DNA from: Lacisediminimonas profundi
GTDB lineage: Bacteria > Pseudomonadota > Gammaproteobacteria > Burkholderiales > Burkholderiaceae_D
Reading direction: 5' to 3'
NCBI RefSeq assembly: GCF_008831265.1
Contig: NZ_VTTH01000005.1
Coordinates: forward strand, 310,001-374,000
DNA: 64,000 bases
The notes under the pieces were generated by a model that did not search any database, was not told where the DNA came from, and was given only the letters and a program-made list of their open reading frames with translations. Below, piece by piece: positions 62,608 through 64,000 of this stretch. How positions within the stretch are numbered: position 1 is the first letter of the stretch; every line of letters begins with the position of its first letter. The translations under genes were made by a program, and so were the position numbers.

Positions 62608-63513
62608 TCATCCGCGCGGATGATGCTGCGCATGCAGTTTCTTCAGGCGCTCCCGTGCCACATGGGTGTAAATCTGGGTGGTGGAAATGTCAGCATGGCC
62701 GAGCAACAACTGCACCACCCGCAAATCTGCGCCGTGATTCAGCAGGTGGGTGGCAAAGGCGTGGCGCAGCGTATGCGGCGACAGCGGCGCATTGATGCCC
62801 GCCTTGATCGTGTATTTTTTTATCAGCACCCAGAACATCTGGCGCGTCATGGGACCGCCGCGACCGGTGACGAACAAGGCATCGTCGACCTGGCCGCCGA
62901 GGATCTCGCCGCGCGCATCCCGCAGGTATTTCTCGATCCAGCCGCGGGCTTCTTCGCCGAACGGCACCAGCCGCGTCTTGTTGCCCTTGCCGGTGATGCG
63001 CAGCACGCCTTCGTTCATGCCCAACTCGACCGACTTCAGGTTCACCAGCTCGGACACGCGCAGGCCGCTTGCATACATCAATTCCAGCATGGTCCGGTCG
63101 CGCAGGCCGAGAGCCGTATGGGTATCGGGCGCCGCCAGCAGCGCCTCGACCTGCAATTCGCTCAGGGTCTTGGGAAAGCGTTCCGGCTGTTTGGCCGCCC
63201 TGATGCGCAGGCAGGGGTCGGCGCTGATGCGGTTCTGGCGCAGGGCCAGTTGATAGAAGCGGCGCAGCACCGCCAGCCGGCGATTGGACGACGTGGCCTT
63301 GCTGGTCGCATGGCGCGCTGCAAGGTAGGCATTCACATCGTCAGCACCGGCCGCGTGCAGTGCGGTGGCCCGCTCCCGTTGCAGCCACGCCGCAAACAGC
63401 GCGAGGTCGCGCCGGTAGGCCTCGAGCGTGTTCTTGGACAGCCCGTCTTCCAGCCACAGGGTGTCGCAAAAATCGTCGATTTCCGCCTGGCCCGGTTGCA
63501 CAACGCTACTCAT
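62608..63513 (-). CDS. xerD: Site-specific tyrosine recombinase XerD
   Basis: This 301-residue chromosome-dimer-resolving recombinase acts at dif with XerC. It has an N-terminal SAM-like core-binding domain (LWLEDGLSKNTLEAYRRDLA) and a catalytic domain with Arg in ASGLRVSELVNL, His and Arg in HTLRHAFATHLLNHG, His in LLGHADISTTQIYTH and nucleophile Tyr in the same stretch. The start MSSVVQPG at 63513 overlaps the ogt stop (63510) as ATGA. A longer frame to 63666 would run inside ogt. Confidence 0.96.
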   Translation of the reverse strand: MSSVVQPGQAEIDDFCDTLWLEDGLSKNTLEAYRRDLALFAAWLQRERATALHAAGADDVNAYLAARHATSKATSSNRRLAVLRRFYQLALRQNRISADPCLRIRAAKQPERFPKTLSELQVEALLAAPDTHTALGLRDRTMLELMYASGLRVSELVNLKSVELGMNEGVLRITGKGNKTRLVPFGEEARGWIEKYLRDARGEILGGQVDDALFVTGRGGPMTRQMFWVLIKKYTIKAGINAPLSPHTLRHAFATHLLNHGADLRVVQLLLGHADISTTQIYTHVARERLKKLHAQHHPRG

Positions 63514-64000
63514 CGGGGCACGCCCGCGCCCTCGTGTGCCAGCAGCCAGCGTTTGACGCCGAGCTGGAAGCCGGCCTGGTCGTCCGAATGGGCAAAACCG
63601 CCAAGTCCTCCGGCTGCGGTCACGCGATGACAGGGAATCACCAGCGGGAACCAGTTCGCGCCGCAAGCCTGGCCGACCGCGCGCGGCGCGGATTGCAACG
63701 CTCGGGCGACCTGGCCGTAGGTCAGCAGGCTGCCGCGCGGTATGGCGGAAATGATGTCCCAGACCCGGCGCTGGAATGCCGTGCCGGCAGGCGCCAGCGG
63801 CAGGTCGAAGCGGAAATCGGGATCAGTGAAATAAGCCTGCAGTTGCCGCACGACGCGTTCGGCGAGCTCGCTTTCGGCCGGCTTCTCGTCAAAGCCCGGC
63901 GGCAGGTAAACCAGTTCGCGCACCAACGCCCCCTCGGTACGAACGCCCACCGCGCCAAATGGCGCATGGACGATTGCCGAGAAAAGATGGTCGTTGTGAT
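63510..64000 (-). CDS. ogt: Methylated-DNA--protein-cysteine methyltransferase (5' end outside window)
   Basis: The frame is open to the window edge and reads HNDHLFSAIVHAPFGAVGVR before a possible internal GTG start at 63950, so the true start is upstream. The catalytic motif PCHRV in FPLVIPCHRVTAAGG and the helix-turn-helix RGSLLTYGQVARALQSAPRA show a suicidal O6-alkylguanine repair protein. At least 163 residues are visible, near full length. It is coupled to xerD by ATGA. Confidence 0.93.
   Translation of the reverse strand, partial: HNDHLFSAIVHAPFGAVGVRTEGALVRELVYLPPGFDEKPAESELAERVVRQLQAYFTDPDFRFDLPLAPAGTAFQRRVWDIISAIPRGSLLTYGQVARALQSAPRAVGQACGANWFPLVIPCHRVTAAGGLGGFAHSDDQAGFQLGVKRWLLAHEGAGVPR

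Noticed and set aside
62608..63513. Phage or integron integrase
   Set aside because: Length, motifs and the ogt neighbour fit housekeeping XerD. No attachment sites or cargo genes surround it.

Overview
The window looks like a chromosomal segment of a high-GC betaproteobacterium of the order Burkholderiales, most likely Oxalobacteraceae (inference). The clues are the gene order pcm-like/rhodanese/tolC, a Bug/TctC-type binding protein, soxXYZA, eutBC without shell proteins, and the housekeeping block ybiB/tsaD/plsY/ybaK/xerD/ogt. No transposase, integrase of a mobile element or CRISPR array was seen. Both window edges cut a gene: a hybrid histidine kinase at the left and an Ogt-type DNA alkyltransferase at the right.

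Region 1 (1-10.8 kb): the partial hybrid kinase converges on a leftward sulfur-oxidation cluster. In transcription order this is an alpha/beta hydrolase, a monoheme cytochrome c, a flavocytochrome c flavoprotein, a two-subunit Tat-exported molybdenum hydroxylase (IorA/IorB type), soxX, soxY, soxZ, soxA and an MFS transporter. soxB and soxCD are not present here, and the SoxY tail differs from the textbook GGCGG swinging arm. Region 2 (11-24.2 kb): an ATP-grasp protein, then a long leftward block of GNAT acetyltransferase, a leaderless gamma-glutamyltransferase, a five-gene peptide-type ABC importer, a MetX-like alpha/beta hydrolase and eutB-eutC. The block suggests import and breakdown of gamma-glutamyl or other small amino compounds. 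Region 3 (24.5-30 kb): a cupin, a two-domain sulfurtransferase, a TctC-type binding protein and a two-subunit Rieske dioxygenase, with a divergent LysR regulator.

Region 4 (30-36.7 kb): lipid-activation genes. A long-chain acyl-CoA ligase is divergent from an ACP-FAAL-PlsC fusion, which is followed by an MFS transporter, an arrangement reminiscent of Aas/LplT lysophospholipid recycling. A probable remnant of a ceramidase-like membrane protein lies at its left border. Region 5 (36.8-41.5 kb): tRNA-Gly(CCC), trmB, recQ, uppP, a YceB-like lipoprotein and a YkgJ-like cysteine-cluster protein. Region 6 (41.7-59 kb): a 702-residue proline-rich, eukaryotic-looking orphan protein; a TetR-controlled RND pump; pcm-like, rhodanese and tolC; a second orphan protein; and a complete AcrAB/NodT-type efflux operon. 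Region 7 (59-64 kb): ybiB, tsaD, plsY, ybaK, xerD and ogt.

A recurring non-genic theme is short degenerate tandem repeats with periods of 8 to 15 bp. They sit in or beside small intergenic gaps, several directly at start codons where a Shine-Dalgarno sequence would be expected (5320, 8159, 12355, 15758, 21890, 37039, 41198 and 62546). The strongest candidates for undescribed biology are the proline-rich protein, the sox/molybdenum-hydroxylase combination, the ACP-FAAL-PlsC/MFS module and this family of repeat arrays.
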